Source of the DNA: Streptomyces sp. H27-H1
GTDB lineage: Bacteria > Actinomycetota > Actinomycetes > Streptomycetales > Streptomycetaceae
Direction: 5' to 3'
DNA: 64,000 nt
NCBI RefSeq assembly: GCF_026627445.1
Contig: NZ_JAPNLJ010000006.1
Span: 1 to 64,000, forward strand
A model generated the notes under the pieces. That model worked only from the letters and a program-made list of their open reading frames with translations, did not search any database and was not told the DNA's origin. The position numbers were made by a program, and so were the translations under genes. Shown here one piece after another: positions 35,307 through 43,937 of the stretch (the first letter of the stretch is position 1; every line of letters starts with the position of its first letter).

Positions 35307-36890
35307 GTGTTCAACCGGACCAGATGCCTGCAGATCACTGCGGCCCTGGCGTCCATATCCCTGCTCTCCGGATGCAGCTTGTTCTCGGACGGCGGCGGCG
35401 ATGGAGCACAGCGGATTGTCGTCGGAACGACGAGCGCACCCACGACCCTCGATCCAGCTGCGGCCTGGGACGGCTCCTGGGAGCTTTACCGGAACGTCTA
35501 CCAGACGCTGCTGGCGTTCCCCACGGGTGCCACCAAGCCCCAGCCGGACGCCGCTCAGAGCTGCGAGTTCACCGATTCCGGGAACGAGTCCTACCGCTGT
35601 GTCCTGCGGAAGGGCCTGAAGTTCTCCGACGGCGAGTCGCTGGACGCCAAGGCCGTCAAGCACTCCCTGGACCGGATCAAGGCCATCAACGCCCAGTCCG
35701 GCCCCAAGGCCCTCTTCGGCAGCCTGGACAAGATCGAGACGCCGGACGCGCACACGGTGGTGTTCCACCTGAACACCCCGGACGCCACCTTCCCCTTCGT
35801 GCTCGGCTCCCCGGCCGCCTCGCTGGTCTCGCCGAAGCAGTACCCGGCCGACAAGCTGCGCGAGGGCGACAAGGTCACCGGCTCCGGCCCGTACACCCTG
35901 GAGTCCTACAAAGAGGGCGGCGAGGCGGTCCTGAACCGCAGCGACACCTACAACGGGTTCGCCGACCGCCGCAACGAGGGCGTCACCATCCGCTACTTCG
36001 CGGACTCCAAGAAGATGATCGCCGCCCTCAAGGGCAAGGAGATCGACGCGACCTACCGAGGCCTCTCCGCCGAAGAGGTCAAGGACCTGCAGGCCCCCGC
36101 ATCGCACGACGCGGGTGTCCGGGTCGTCGAGAACGTCGGCTCGGAGATTCGCTACCTGATCTTCAACCCCAAGGACCCGCAGGTCGCCAAGGCCGAGGTG
36201 CGCCAGGCGATCGCGCAGATCATCGACCGCGGCACGCTCGTCTCGCAGGTCTACCAGGGCACCGCCGAGCCGCTCTACTCGATGGTCCCCAAGGGGGTCG
36301 TCGGCCACAAGACGCCGTTCTACGACATGTACGGCCAGCCGGACGTGTCCAAGGCCAAGAAGATCCTGCGGGAAGCCGGGGTCCCCACGCCGGTCGACCT
36401 GACCTTCTGGTACACCACCGACCGCTACGGCGCCTCCACCGCGGACGAGTTCACCGAGCTCAAGCGCCAGCTGGACGAGAGCGGGCTCTTCCGGATCACC
36501 CTGCGCGGGCAGCCCTGGAAGTCCTTCCAGGAGGGCTACAAGAAGGGCGAATACCCGGTCTTCGGCCGCGGCTGGTTCCCCGACTTCCCGGACCCGGACA
36601 ACTTCATCGCGCCCTTCGTCGGCAAGGAAAACGCGGTCGGTACCCCGTACGAGGCCACCGAGATCCTGAGCGTCCTCCTGCCCAAGTCCCGCCGCGAGAG
36701 CGACCGGTCGGCCGGCATCCACGAGTTCGAGAAGGCCCAGCAGATCTTCGCCAGCGACGTCCGGCTGCTGCCGCTGTGGCAGGGCAAGCTGTACGTCGCC
36801 GCCCGTGAAGACGTCGGAGGCGCCGAGCGGGCGCTCGACCCGCAGACCGTCATGCAGGTGTGGGAGCTCTACCGCAAGACCAGCTGGTAG
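35307..36890 (+). CDS. ABC transporter substrate-binding lipoprotein (peptide/family 5)
   Basis: A 527-aa solute-binding protein of the DppA/OppA cluster. The signal peptide has a lipobox LLSGC with the acylated cysteine at residue 23. RIVVGTTSAPTTLDPAAAWDG and RVLRKGLKFSDGESLDAKAVKHSLDRI are family motifs. GTG 35307 is favoured because gaggag lies about six bases upstream; GTG 35301 is too close to it. No permease or ATPase genes are adjacent, so it is an orphan that may serve a permease encoded elsewhere. It probably binds oligopeptides. Confidence 0.9.
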   Translation: MFNRTRCLQITAALASISLLSGCSLFSDGGGDGAQRIVVGTTSAPTTLDPAAAWDGSWELYRNVYQTLLAFPTGATKPQPDAAQSCEFTDSGNESYRCVLRKGLKFSDGESLDAKAVKHSLDRIKAINAQSGPKALFGSLDKIETPDAHTVVFHLNTPDATFPFVLGSPAASLVSPKQYPADKLREGDKVTGSGPYTLESYKEGGEAVLNRSDTYNGFADRRNEGVTIRYFADSKKMIAALKGKEIDATYRGLSAEEVKDLQAPASHDAGVRVVENVGSEIRYLIFNPKDPQVAKAEVRQAIAQIIDRGTLVSQVYQGTAEPLYSMVPKGVVGHKTPFYDMYGQPDVSKAKKILREAGVPTPVDLTFWYTTDRYGASTADEFTELKRQLDESGLFRITLRGQPWKSFQEGYKKGEYPVFGRGWFPDFPDPDNFIAPFVGKENAVGTPYEATEILSVLLPKSRRESDRSAGIHEFEKAQQIFASDVRLLPLWQGKLYVAAREDVGGAERALDPQTVMQVWELYRKTSW

Positions 36891-36917
36891 CAGCCCCGTC
36901 CGCTGGTCCGCCTGTCC

Positions 36918-36956
36918 GCCCGCCTGCCCCGCCCGCTCCGGGCGGGGCAGGCGGGC
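36918..36956 (+). terminator. Perfect 18-bp hairpin terminator
   Basis: The left arm 36918-36935 (gcccgcctgccccgcccg) pairs fully with 36939-36956 around a CTC loop, 28 bases after the lipoprotein stop. No U-run. Confidence 0.88.
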
Positions 36957-37071
36957 GCGGCGTTGTCAGTGGCCCCCGGTAGGTTCTTGATCAGTCGCGC
37001 GAAGCAGTTGCGCGAGCGCGGAGAACGCGCAGACGTGAAGTCTCGAACAACGTGTACCGGAGGTTGTCGCC

Positions 37072-37749
37072 GTGACCCAGATGCTGCCCGAGTCCTGGCT
37101 CCCCGTCCTCGGCGGGGAACTGGACCAGCCCTACTTCAAAGAACTCACCGAGTTCGTCGAGAAGGAACGGGCCAACGGGCCGGTCTACCCGCCCCGCGAG
37201 CAGGTCTTCGCGGCCCTGGAGGCCACGGCGTTCGACCAGGTGAAGGTGCTGGTCCTCGGCCAGGACCCGTACCACGGCGCGGGCCAGGGCCACGGGCTGT
37301 GCTTCTCCGTGCAGCCCGGCGTGCGGACCCCGCCCTCGCTGCGCAACATCTACAAGGAGATGCAGGCCGAGCTCGGCACCCCCATCCCGGACAACGGCTA
37401 TCTGATGCCGTGGGCCGAGCAGGGCGTTCTGCTGCTGAACGCGGTGCTCACCGTCCGCGAGGCCGAGCCCAACTCGCACAAGGCCAAGGGCTGGGAGAAG
37501 TTCACCGACGCGGTGATCCGCGCGGTGTCCGAGCGCCCCGACCCGGCCGTCTTCGTCCTCTGGGGGGCGTACGCGCAGAAGAAGCTCCCGCTGATCGACG
37601 AGGAGCGGCACGCGGTCGTCAAGGGCGCCCACCCCTCCCCGCTGTCGGCCAAGAAGTTCTTCGGCTCCCGGCCCTTCACGCAGATCAACGAGGCCGTCGC
37701 GGCCCAGGGCCATGAGCCGATCGACTGGCGGATCCCGGACCTGGGCTGA
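37072..37749 (+). CDS. ung: Uracil-DNA glycosylase, family 1
   Basis: Removes uracil from DNA in base-excision repair. The 225-aa protein has the water-activating GQDPYHG (Q64, D65, H68), the Phe stack GLCFSV, LLLNAVLTVR, and the leucine-loop motif HPSPLS (H187). It is a full-length Ung. GTG start at 37072 with aggttgtcgcc upstream. Independent transcription is likely after the 18-bp terminator. Confidence 0.97.
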   Translation: MTQMLPESWLPVLGGELDQPYFKELTEFVEKERANGPVYPPREQVFAALEATAFDQVKVLVLGQDPYHGAGQGHGLCFSVQPGVRTPPSLRNIYKEMQAELGTPIPDNGYLMPWAEQGVLLLNAVLTVREAEPNSHKAKGWEKFTDAVIRAVSERPDPAVFVLWGAYAQKKLPLIDEERHAVVKGAHPSPLSAKKFFGSRPFTQINEAVAAQGHEPIDWRIPDLG

Positions 37750-37845
37750 TGCCCGACCGCGCCTAGGCGGCAATGCCGGTGCCTCCGGCTAGCGTCTTGA
37801 TGATCAGACCGGAGCAGGTCTGGCAGGAGCAAGCCGGAGGCCGCG

Positions 37846-38343
37846 TTGACGGAGCAGCAGGAGGCGTCGGAAGACGCCGTCATGACCAGGATCGGCCAAG
37901 CGGTCATCCTGCTGCACGCCGGCGACCGCGAGGAGGCCCGCAACCGGCTCGGCGAGATCTGGTCCGAGCTCGGCACGGAGGGCGACTCCCTGCACCGCTG
38001 CACGCTCGCGCACTACCTGGCCGACGCGCAGGACGACCCCGCCGAGGAGCTGGCCTGGGACCTGCGCGCCCTGAAGGCCGCCGACGCCGACGGACCCGGT
38101 CCACCGCCGGCCGTCCGGGTCTTCTACCCGTCGCTGCACCTGAGCCTGGCCACCGACTACGTGAAGCTACGGCGCCCCGATACGGCCCGGATCCACCTGG
38201 CGCGGGCCCGCGCCGCCACCGGGGCACTGGGCGACGACGGGTACGGGAACGGCGTACGGGCCGCCATCGCCCGACTGGAGCGGCGGCTCGCGGCGGAACC
38301 GAGGGAGGCGCCCCGTACGCCGTTCCCGGGACAGAACCAGTAG
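37846..38343 (+). CDS. TPR-like helical protein, 165 aa
   Basis: An all-helical protein: TRIGQAVILLHAGDREEARNRLGEIWSELG, HRCTLAHYLADAQDDPAEELAWDLRALKAAD, FYPSLHLSLATDYVKLRRPDTARIHLARARAATGALGDDGYGNGVRAAIARLERRL. The repeat pattern resembles tetratricopeptide helices. TTG start with ggagg five bases before. No partner is evident; possibly a scaffold or adaptor. Function unknown. Confidence 0.72.
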   Translation: MTEQQEASEDAVMTRIGQAVILLHAGDREEARNRLGEIWSELGTEGDSLHRCTLAHYLADAQDDPAEELAWDLRALKAADADGPGPPPAVRVFYPSLHLSLATDYVKLRRPDTARIHLARARAATGALGDDGYGNGVRAAIARLERRLAAEPREAPRTPFPGQNQ

Positions 38344-38389
38344 TACGGCCGACGCCGGCCACTGTCCGGGACCGCAAAGGGCCGGGCCG

Positions 38390-38977
38390 TCAGCCGCCCT
38401 GTACGCCCGCACAGATACGGGCCTCCGGGCTGTCCGGGTGCCACCGCCCGTGCCGGCGGCCCAGCGCGCACACGTCGGCCGGCCGCACCGGCAGTTCCCG
38501 CACCAGCTCGCGCGGCACCTCGGCGCCCTCGGAGCGGGGCCGGCCGGGATGCTGCCCGCCGGGACGCCCGTCGCCGTGCTCCCGGTGCCCGCCGGGATGC
38601 CGGGGCTCGGGGATGTCCGGCACCGGGGGAGCGGTCCGCGGGCCGCCACGGGACCCGGGCCGGCCGTCCCCGGCGGCCTTCACTGCCGGGACTCCGGCCC
38701 GCGGGACCGAGGCCCGGCCGGATACGGAGGGGGCCGGCCCGGCCGGTTGTCCCGGCACCGCTTCCACCGCCTCCAGCGCCTCCAGGGCGGGCGCCCGGAC
38801 GACCACCGGCGCGGCCCCCGGCCCGCCGCGGGGCTCGTGCCGGGGCGGCGCCCCCGGGGTGCCGGGAGCGGCCCCCGGCTGTACGGGGGCCGGGGTCACG
38901 TTCACGCAGCCGGAGACGGCCGAGACCGCACAGGCGACGCCGAGCAGCAGCTTTGTCGTGGTTCGGGTTGGATGCAC
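38390..38977 (-). CDS. Putative lipoprotein, proline-rich, 195 aa
   Basis: The N-terminus has a basic start, a hydrophobic core and a lipobox-like AVSGC with C24, so the mature protein is probably lipid-anchored. It then runs through a long Pro/Ala/Gly/His-rich region and ends VRELPVRPADVCALGRRHGRWHPDSPEARICAGVQGG, which has two cysteines and may be a small folded domain. The function is unknown. GTG 38977 matches the start of the signal peptide. The coding frame is long but low in complexity. Confidence 0.6.
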   Translation of the reverse strand: MHPTRTTTKLLLGVACAVSAVSGCVNVTPAPVQPGAAPGTPGAPPRHEPRGGPGAAPVVVRAPALEALEAVEAVPGQPAGPAPSVSGRASVPRAGVPAVKAAGDGRPGSRGGPRTAPPVPDIPEPRHPGGHREHGDGRPGGQHPGRPRSEGAEVPRELVRELPVRPADVCALGRRHGRWHPDSPEARICAGVQGG

Positions 38978-39049
38978 TCGCGCAACTCTGCTGTGCGAGC
39001 ACCCTGTTGCGAAAACCCGGAGCCGATATTCACCCCGCACGGGTGACGG

Positions 39050-39574
39050 CTACTCGCCCGTGGCGCCGTCGAGGTGCTCCCGCAGCAGGTCCGCGTGGCC
39101 GTTGTGGCGCGCGTACTCCTCGATCATGTGGGTGTAGACCCAGCGCAGGCTGAACACCTCGCCCCGGCGGTGGCTCTCCGCCTTCGAGGTGAGGTCCAGG
39201 GGCTGGCCGGCCGCAGCCTGCCGGGCCAGCTCGACCTCGGTCTGCCACACCTGCTCGGCCTCGGCCCAGGTGTCCTTGTCGGCGAAGTGGAAGTCCCCGT
39301 CCGGGTCCTCGCCAGTGCAGAAGAGTTCGGGCAGGTCCTCGTCCAGCATGATCTCCCGGAACCAGTACCGCTCCACCTCCGCCATGTGGCGCACCAGCCC
39401 CAGCAGGCTCAGTTCGGAGGGCAGCAGCGGGATGGTGCGCAACTGCGCGTCGCTGAGCCCCTCGCACTTCCAGGCCAGAGTGGAGCGGTGGTAGTCGAGC
39501 CAGCCGTCGAGCATCTCGCGCTCGTCGGCCGTGGTGGAGGGTTCGGTGCGGTGGGATCCGGTGCTGATGGTCAT
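39050..39574 (-). CDS. DinB-like (DUF664) four-helix protein
   Basis: A 174-aa protein of the DinB/DUF664 mycothiol-dependent-like four-helix bundle. The metal-binding histidines lie in LVRHMAEVERYWFRE and in YTHMIEEYARHNGHADLLREHLDG. Members include mycothiol S-transferases and thiol-dependent enzymes. ATG 39574 (MTISTGSHRT) is preferred; an upstream start at 39607 is possible. Transcribed against the flanking plus-strand gene. Confidence 0.85.
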   Translation of the reverse strand: MTISTGSHRTEPSTTADEREMLDGWLDYHRSTLAWKCEGLSDAQLRTIPLLPSELSLLGLVRHMAEVERYWFREIMLDEDLPELFCTGEDPDGDFHFADKDTWAEAEQVWQTEVELARQAAAGQPLDLTSKAESHRRGEVFSLRWVYTHMIEEYARHNGHADLLREHLDGATGE

Positions 39575-39655
39575 GGCACCATCCTGCTCGAACACGCCCG
39601 CGGTCACCAGCGATTAGGCTGCGTACTCCCACAAGGAACATACCTGGAGGTCCCG

Positions 39656-40561
39656 GTGAAGGTCGGCTGTATCGGACTCGGCGATATCGCGCAGAAGGCG
39701 TACCTGCCCGTCCTGACCACGCGCCCGGGGCTCGAACTGCACTTGCAGACCCGGACTCCGGCCACCCTCGAGCGGGTCGGCGCCCACCACCGCGTCCCGG
39801 CCGAACGCCTGCACACCGACCTGGACTCGCTGCTCGCGCAGAAGCTCGACGCGGCGTTCGTGCACGCACCGACCGCGGTCCACCCCGAGATCGTGGAACG
39901 GCTGCTGGAAGCGGGCGTGCCCACCTACGTCGACAAGCCGATCGCCTACGAGCTCGCGGAATCGCGGCGCCTGGTCGAACTGGCAGAGGAACGCGGGGTC
40001 TCCCTCGCCGTCGGCTTCAACCGCCGCCACGCGCCCGGCTACGCGCAGTGCGCCGACCACGCGCGCGACCTGATCGTCATGCAGAAGAACCGGGTCGGCC
40101 TGCCCGAGGACGTACGGACCTTCGTGCTCGACGATTTCATCCACGTCGTCGACACGCTGCGCTTCCTGCTGCCCGGCGAGGCCGACCAGGTCGACGTACG
40201 GGCCGTGGTGCGGGACGGCCTGATGAGCCAGGTGGTGCTCCAGCTATCCGGTACGGGCTTCACCGCGCTCGGCATCATGAACCGGCTCTCCGGTTCCACG
40301 GAAGAGGTGCTGGAGGTCTCCGGGCAGGACACCAAGCGCCAGGTCGTCAACCTCGCGGAGGTCATCGACCACAAGGGCCAGCCCACGGTCCGGCGGCGCG
40401 GGGACTGGGTGTCGGTGGCCCGCCAGCGCGGCATCGAGCAGGTCGTCGACGCCTTCCTGGAGGGCGTCGCCGCAGGCACGACCCTCAGCGCCCGCGACGC
40501 GCTGCTGACCCACGAACTGTGCGAGCGGGTGGTGCGCTCGGCTCTGGAGCAGCAGTCCTGA
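39656..40561 (+). CDS. Gfo/Idh/MocA family oxidoreductase
   Basis: A 301-aa NAD(P)-dependent oxidoreductase. The Rossmann motif KVGCIGLGDIAQKAYLPVL opens the protein, EKP is replaced by the equivalent TYVDKPIAYELAESRRLVELAEERGVSLAVGFNRRHAPGY region, and the catalytic-domain loop DDFIHVVDTLRFLL has the Asp/His residues. Substrates are usually sugars or inositols. GTG 39656 with an excellent ctggagg site. The 3' end overlaps the convergent lnt gene by 77 bases. Confidence 0.85.
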   Translation: MKVGCIGLGDIAQKAYLPVLTTRPGLELHLQTRTPATLERVGAHHRVPAERLHTDLDSLLAQKLDAAFVHAPTAVHPEIVERLLEAGVPTYVDKPIAYELAESRRLVELAEERGVSLAVGFNRRHAPGYAQCADHARDLIVMQKNRVGLPEDVRTFVLDDFIHVVDTLRFLLPGEADQVDVRAVVRDGLMSQVVLQLSGTGFTALGIMNRLSGSTEEVLEVSGQDTKRQVVNLAEVIDHKGQPTVRRRGDWVSVARQRGIEQVVDAFLEGVAAGTTLSARDALLTHELCERVVRSALEQQS

Positions 40562-42125
40562 GCGAATCCCCGAGGGGCGCCTCGCCCGGGTCCCCGGCCA
40601 ATGCCCCGAGGGGCCGCCCGCGCCGTACGGAGCGGGCGCCGCGGAGCGCGCCGTACGCGGCCAGGGCGGCCAGCGCCCCGCCCACCGGCCAGTCCCCGAA
40701 GCGGACGTAGAGCGTCGTGCCCCGGGCGAGCGGAACCTCGTACACCCGCGCCGTCCGCGCCGACGTCGACAGTGCGGACCCGATCCGCTCGCCGGACGGG
40801 CCGTGCACCTCGCTGATGCCGGTCAGTGCGGCGTGCACCTCGGGCCGGCCGGTCTCCGCCGCCCGCAGCGCGGACAGCGAGGCGTGCTGGGCCGGGGCCC
40901 AGCCGTCCTGGAAGCTGGACGTGGCCGACTGGTCGATCAGCAGGGCGGCGCCGTCGCGGACCAGGCGCCGGCTCATGTCGGGGAACGCCGACTCGAAGCA
41001 GACCAGCGGGCCGAGGCGGACGTCCGCCCGGCCGGGCAGGTCCATCAGGACCGGTGCGTCGCCAGGGACCCGGTTCTCGTCCGCCGCCTTGCCGACCGAG
41101 GTGGCCCAGCCCAGCAGCCCGCGGGCCGGCACGTACTCCCCGAAGGGGACCAGGCGCATCTTGTCGTACCGGTCGCCGGTCGGGCCCCCGGGACCGACGA
41201 GCACCGCCGATTTGCGGATCCCCGGCCGGTCGGCGGCCCGCGCGTCCACGTTGACCAGCAGCGGAGCCCCCACCCGGGCCGACAGCGCGGCGAGCCGCCG
41301 GGCCAGGTCCGGGCGGGCCGTGAGGTCCTCGCCGACGCTGCTCTCCCCCCATACGACCAGATCCAGCCGCTGCCCGGCCAGGGTCCCGGTCAGCTGCTCC
41401 CCGAGGGCGAACCGCCGCTCCGCACTGTCCGGGCCGTCCGCGACCGGGCCCGGCTGTACGACGGCCACGCGCAGCACGCCCGAGACCTCCGGGCGGGGCA
41501 CCCACAGCCACACCGCGCCCGTCAGCACCGCGCAGCCCATCACCCCGGCCAGTGCCGCCGTCCGCGCCCCCGGCGCCGTGATCAGCAGGACCAGCGCGCA
41601 GTTGACCGCCACGACCAGCAGGCCGACCAGCCAGACCCCGCCCACCGAAGCCAGCCGCAGGGCGGGCGCCACCTGCCACTGACTGGCCCCGAGCAACCCC
41701 CACGGCCCGCCCAGCCCCTGCCAGGACCGGGCCAGCTCCGACAGCAGCCAGCCCGCCGGTACGAGGACCAGCGCGGCCCCCGCCCGGCCCCCGATGGGCG
41801 CCCCGCCGAGCAACTCCCGCACCAGCAGCGCCCAGGGGATCCAGAGCAGGCCCAGCAGCGCCGCCAGGGCGAAGAGGAACACGTGCAGGCTGGGCAGCAG
41901 CCAGTGGTGGACGGCGAAGACGAAGCCGGCGCCGCCGAGCCAGCCCTCCAGGGCCGCGCGCCGGCCGGAGGGCGCCGACCTCAGCAGCAGGATCCAGGGC
42001 ACGAGGGCGACGTAGGCGAACCACCACCACGCGGGGGCGGGGAAGGCGAGGCAGGGCAGCGCCCCCGCCGTGACCGCCGCCACCGCACGCCACCACGGGG
42101 CCCGCTTCGAGACCGTCAGCACCAT
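40485..42125 (-). CDS. lnt: Apolipoprotein N-acyltransferase
   Basis: Adds the third acyl chain to lipoproteins. The 546-aa protein has about seven N-terminal membrane segments followed by a nitrilase-like domain. The catalytic Glu is in VVWGESSV, the Lys in DRYDKMRLVPFGEYVP and the nucleophile Cys in LVCFESAFPDM. ATG 42125 follows ggagg; the 83 extra codons upstream are not part of the family. The C-terminal about 30 residues (PSAPPARTVRGSAARRGR) are read antisense to the end of the oxidoreductase gene. The extended C-terminus is typical for Streptomyces. Confidence 0.9.
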   Translation of the reverse strand: MVLTVSKRAPWWRAVAAVTAGALPCLAFPAPAWWWFAYVALVPWILLLRSAPSGRRAALEGWLGGAGFVFAVHHWLLPSLHVFLFALAALLGLLWIPWALLVRELLGGAPIGGRAGAALVLVPAGWLLSELARSWQGLGGPWGLLGASQWQVAPALRLASVGGVWLVGLLVVAVNCALVLLITAPGARTAALAGVMGCAVLTGAVWLWVPRPEVSGVLRVAVVQPGPVADGPDSAERRFALGEQLTGTLAGQRLDLVVWGESSVGEDLTARPDLARRLAALSARVGAPLLVNVDARAADRPGIRKSAVLVGPGGPTGDRYDKMRLVPFGEYVPARGLLGWATSVGKAADENRVPGDAPVLMDLPGRADVRLGPLVCFESAFPDMSRRLVRDGAALLIDQSATSSFQDGWAPAQHASLSALRAAETGRPEVHAALTGISEVHGPSGERIGSALSTSARTARVYEVPLARGTTLYVRFGDWPVGGALAALAAYGALRGARSVRRGRPLGALAGDPGEAPLGDSLRTAAPEPSAPPARTVRGSAARRGR

Positions 42126-42171
42126 GAGGGGCCTCCGCTTCCAGTGTGGAACAGCCCTGCCGGTCCGACCA

Positions 42172-42651
42172 TCAGAACGACATGTGCCGCCACTTCTCGT
42201 GGACGGTGACCCGGGAGAAGCGCCAGCCGGAGCGGGCGGTACGGGCCAGGGCGAAGGTGTAGCGGCCCGCCGCGACGAAGTTCGGCGCGGTGACGGGGGC
42301 GACGGCGCCGTCCGGTTCCGCGGTGTCCAGCCGCATGGGATTGAGGAAGTCCGCCCGGACCTCCGCCGTGTCACCCGCGGAGCCGCCCAGGTCCTCGATC
42401 CGGATCAGCCGGTTGACGATGAGGTGCTGGCGCACCGGGAACAGCTTCATCGTCTCCGCGAGCCAGTCCGCGACCTCCCCGGCCGGGCCCTCGATCCCGC
42501 CGGCCGAGCCGTAGTCGGCCCGACCGCCCGGAGCGAACAGTGCGCGGTACGCGTCCCAGTCGCCGTCGTCCACGGCGATGGCGTACCCCGTGACCAGCTC
42601 GTCGATCGCCAGTCGGTCCATCACGCCCGCAAGGTCAACACGCTGTGTCAT
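42172..42651 (-). CDS. SnoaL/NTF2-like fold protein
   Basis: A 159-aa protein of the nuclear transport factor 2/SnoaL-like family: RLAIDELVTGYAIAVDDGDWDAYRALFAPGGRADYGSAGGIEG at the start and GRYTFALARTARSGWRFSRVTVHEKW at the end. Members include ketosteroid isomerases, hydrolases and dehydratases. Ligand unknown. It lies upstream of lnt on the same strand, 46 bases away, perhaps co-transcribed. ATG 42651. Confidence 0.85.
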   Translation of the reverse strand: MTQRVDLAGVMDRLAIDELVTGYAIAVDDGDWDAYRALFAPGGRADYGSAGGIEGPAGEVADWLAETMKLFPVRQHLIVNRLIRIEDLGGSAGDTAEVRADFLNPMRLDTAEPDGAVAPVTAPNFVAAGRYTFALARTARSGWRFSRVTVHEKWRHMSF

Positions 42652-42720
42652 CGGGTCAGTGTGGGGGCGCGGGGCGTCGAGGCCAAGGGGCGTGCGCGGG
42701 GCGGATGCCCCGGCCCGCGA

Positions 42721-42897
42721 TCAGTGACCGGATCGCGCCTCCCGGGGCCGGACCACGACGAGGTACGCGTCGGTGGCCAGATCCATCACCACCTCCGCGG
42801 CCACTCCCTCACGCATCCGCTGCGCCGCGTACTCCTCGGCCGGCCAGCTCCCCCTCGGACTTCCGGCCGGAAACCGTTCCAGCACCACTCGACCCAT
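42721..42897 (-). CDS. Small conserved protein, 58 aa
   Basis: A short frame with strong codon bias: MGRVVLERFPAGSPRGSWPAEEYAAQRMREG then AAEVVMDLATDAYLVVVRPREARSGH. A ggggg(t)g ribosome site precedes the ATG at 42897. The pattern suggests a small folded alpha/beta protein. I recall no name for the family. It lies between the SnoaL-like gene and uppP on the same strand, so it could be co-transcribed with uppP. Confidence 0.6.
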   Translation of the reverse strand: MGRVVLERFPAGSPRGSWPAEEYAAQRMREGVAAEVVMDLATDAYLVVVRPREARSGH

Positions 42898-42945
42898 GGG
42901 ACACCCCCTGCTACTCGCCTTCAGGTCTCTCCCTGCACAACGACG

Positions 42946-42981
42946 CGAAGGCTGCCCGGGAACGTTCCCGAACGGCCTTCG
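42946..42981 (-). terminator. Nested hairpin after uppP
   Basis: Outer arms cgaaggc / gccttcg enclose the perfect palindrome cgggaac-gttcccg (42957-42970). It is 30 bases beyond the uppP stop on the minus strand and could terminate it. Confidence 0.55.
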
Positions 42982-43010
42982 ATTCACGCGAAGCGGTGAG
43001 CGGCGCCGGC

Positions 43011-43889
43011 CTAGCCGGCCGACTCGCCGGCGTGGGGGCTGAGGACACCCATGCCGATCAGGACGAACAGCAGGATGCCGAGCAGGACCCGGTAGATCAC
43101 GAAGGGCATGAAGCTCTTGCTGGAGATGAACTTCATGAACCAGGCGATGACCACGTAGCCGACGAGGAAGGCGATGACCGTCGCGAAGATCGTCGGACCC
43201 CACGAGATGTGGCCGGGATCCTCCATCACGTCCTTGATCTCGAACAGGCCGGAGGCCAGCACGGCCGGGATGGCGAGGAGGAAGGAGTAGCGGGCCGCGG
43301 CCTCGCGGGTGAAGCCCAGCAGCAGACCGCCGGAGAGCGTGGCACCCGACCGGGACACGCCCGGGATCAGCGCCATCGCCTGGCAGAGACCGAAGACGAG
43401 ACCGTCCTTGACGCCCAGTTCCTTCAGGGTCTTGCGCTCACGGATGGCGCGGTGCCGGCCGCCCTCCTCGTCGCGTGCGGCCAGCCGGTCGGCGACGCCG
43501 AGCACGATGCCCATCACGATGAGGGTGGTGGCGATCAGCCGCAGATCGCGGAACGGGCCCTCGATCTGGTCCTTGAAGGCGAGGCCGAGGACGCCGATCG
43601 GAATCGAGCCGACGATCACCAGCCAGCCCATCTTGGCGTCCTGCTCGGAGCGCAGGGCCTTCGTGTACAGCGAGCGGAACCAGGTGGAGATGATCCGCGC
43701 GATGTCCTTGCGGAAATAGATCAGTACGGCGGCCTCGGTGCCGATCTGCGTGATGGCGGTGAAGGCCGCTCCCGGATCGTGCCAGCCGGCGAACGCCGCG
43801 GTCAGCCGCAGATGGGCGCTGGAGGAGATCGGGAGGAACTCCGTAAGCCCCTGGACGAGACCGAGGATTAGGGATTCGAACCAGCTCAT
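43011..43889 (-). CDS. uppP: Undecaprenyl-diphosphatase
   Basis: Recycles the lipid carrier of peptidoglycan synthesis and gives bacitracin resistance. The 292-aa membrane protein has the catalytic motifs GLTEFLPISSSAHL near residue 16 and PGVSRSGATLSGGLLLGF, plus about eight membrane helices. The start ATG lies at 43889 with MSWFESLILGLVQ. The TVP38-like gene lies 48 bases upstream on the same strand, so the pair may be co-transcribed. Confidence 0.96.
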   Translation of the reverse strand: MSWFESLILGLVQGLTEFLPISSSAHLRLTAAFAGWHDPGAAFTAITQIGTEAAVLIYFRKDIARIISTWFRSLYTKALRSEQDAKMGWLVIVGSIPIGVLGLAFKDQIEGPFRDLRLIATTLIVMGIVLGVADRLAARDEEGGRHRAIRERKTLKELGVKDGLVFGLCQAMALIPGVSRSGATLSGGLLLGFTREAAARYSFLLAIPAVLASGLFEIKDVMEDPGHISWGPTIFATVIAFLVGYVVIAWFMKFISSKSFMPFVIYRVLLGILLFVLIGMGVLSPHAGESAG

Positions 43890-43937
43890 GTCGGGGTGCG
43901 CTCGTCCTTGTGATCGTCGGGCAGTTCGCGTCCGATG

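Noticed and set aside
43860..43890. T-loop-like ggttcgaatcc on the minus strand, resembling a tRNA
   Set aside because: It is the 5' end of uppP (MSWFESLILG). No acceptor stem or anticodon arm can be built around it.
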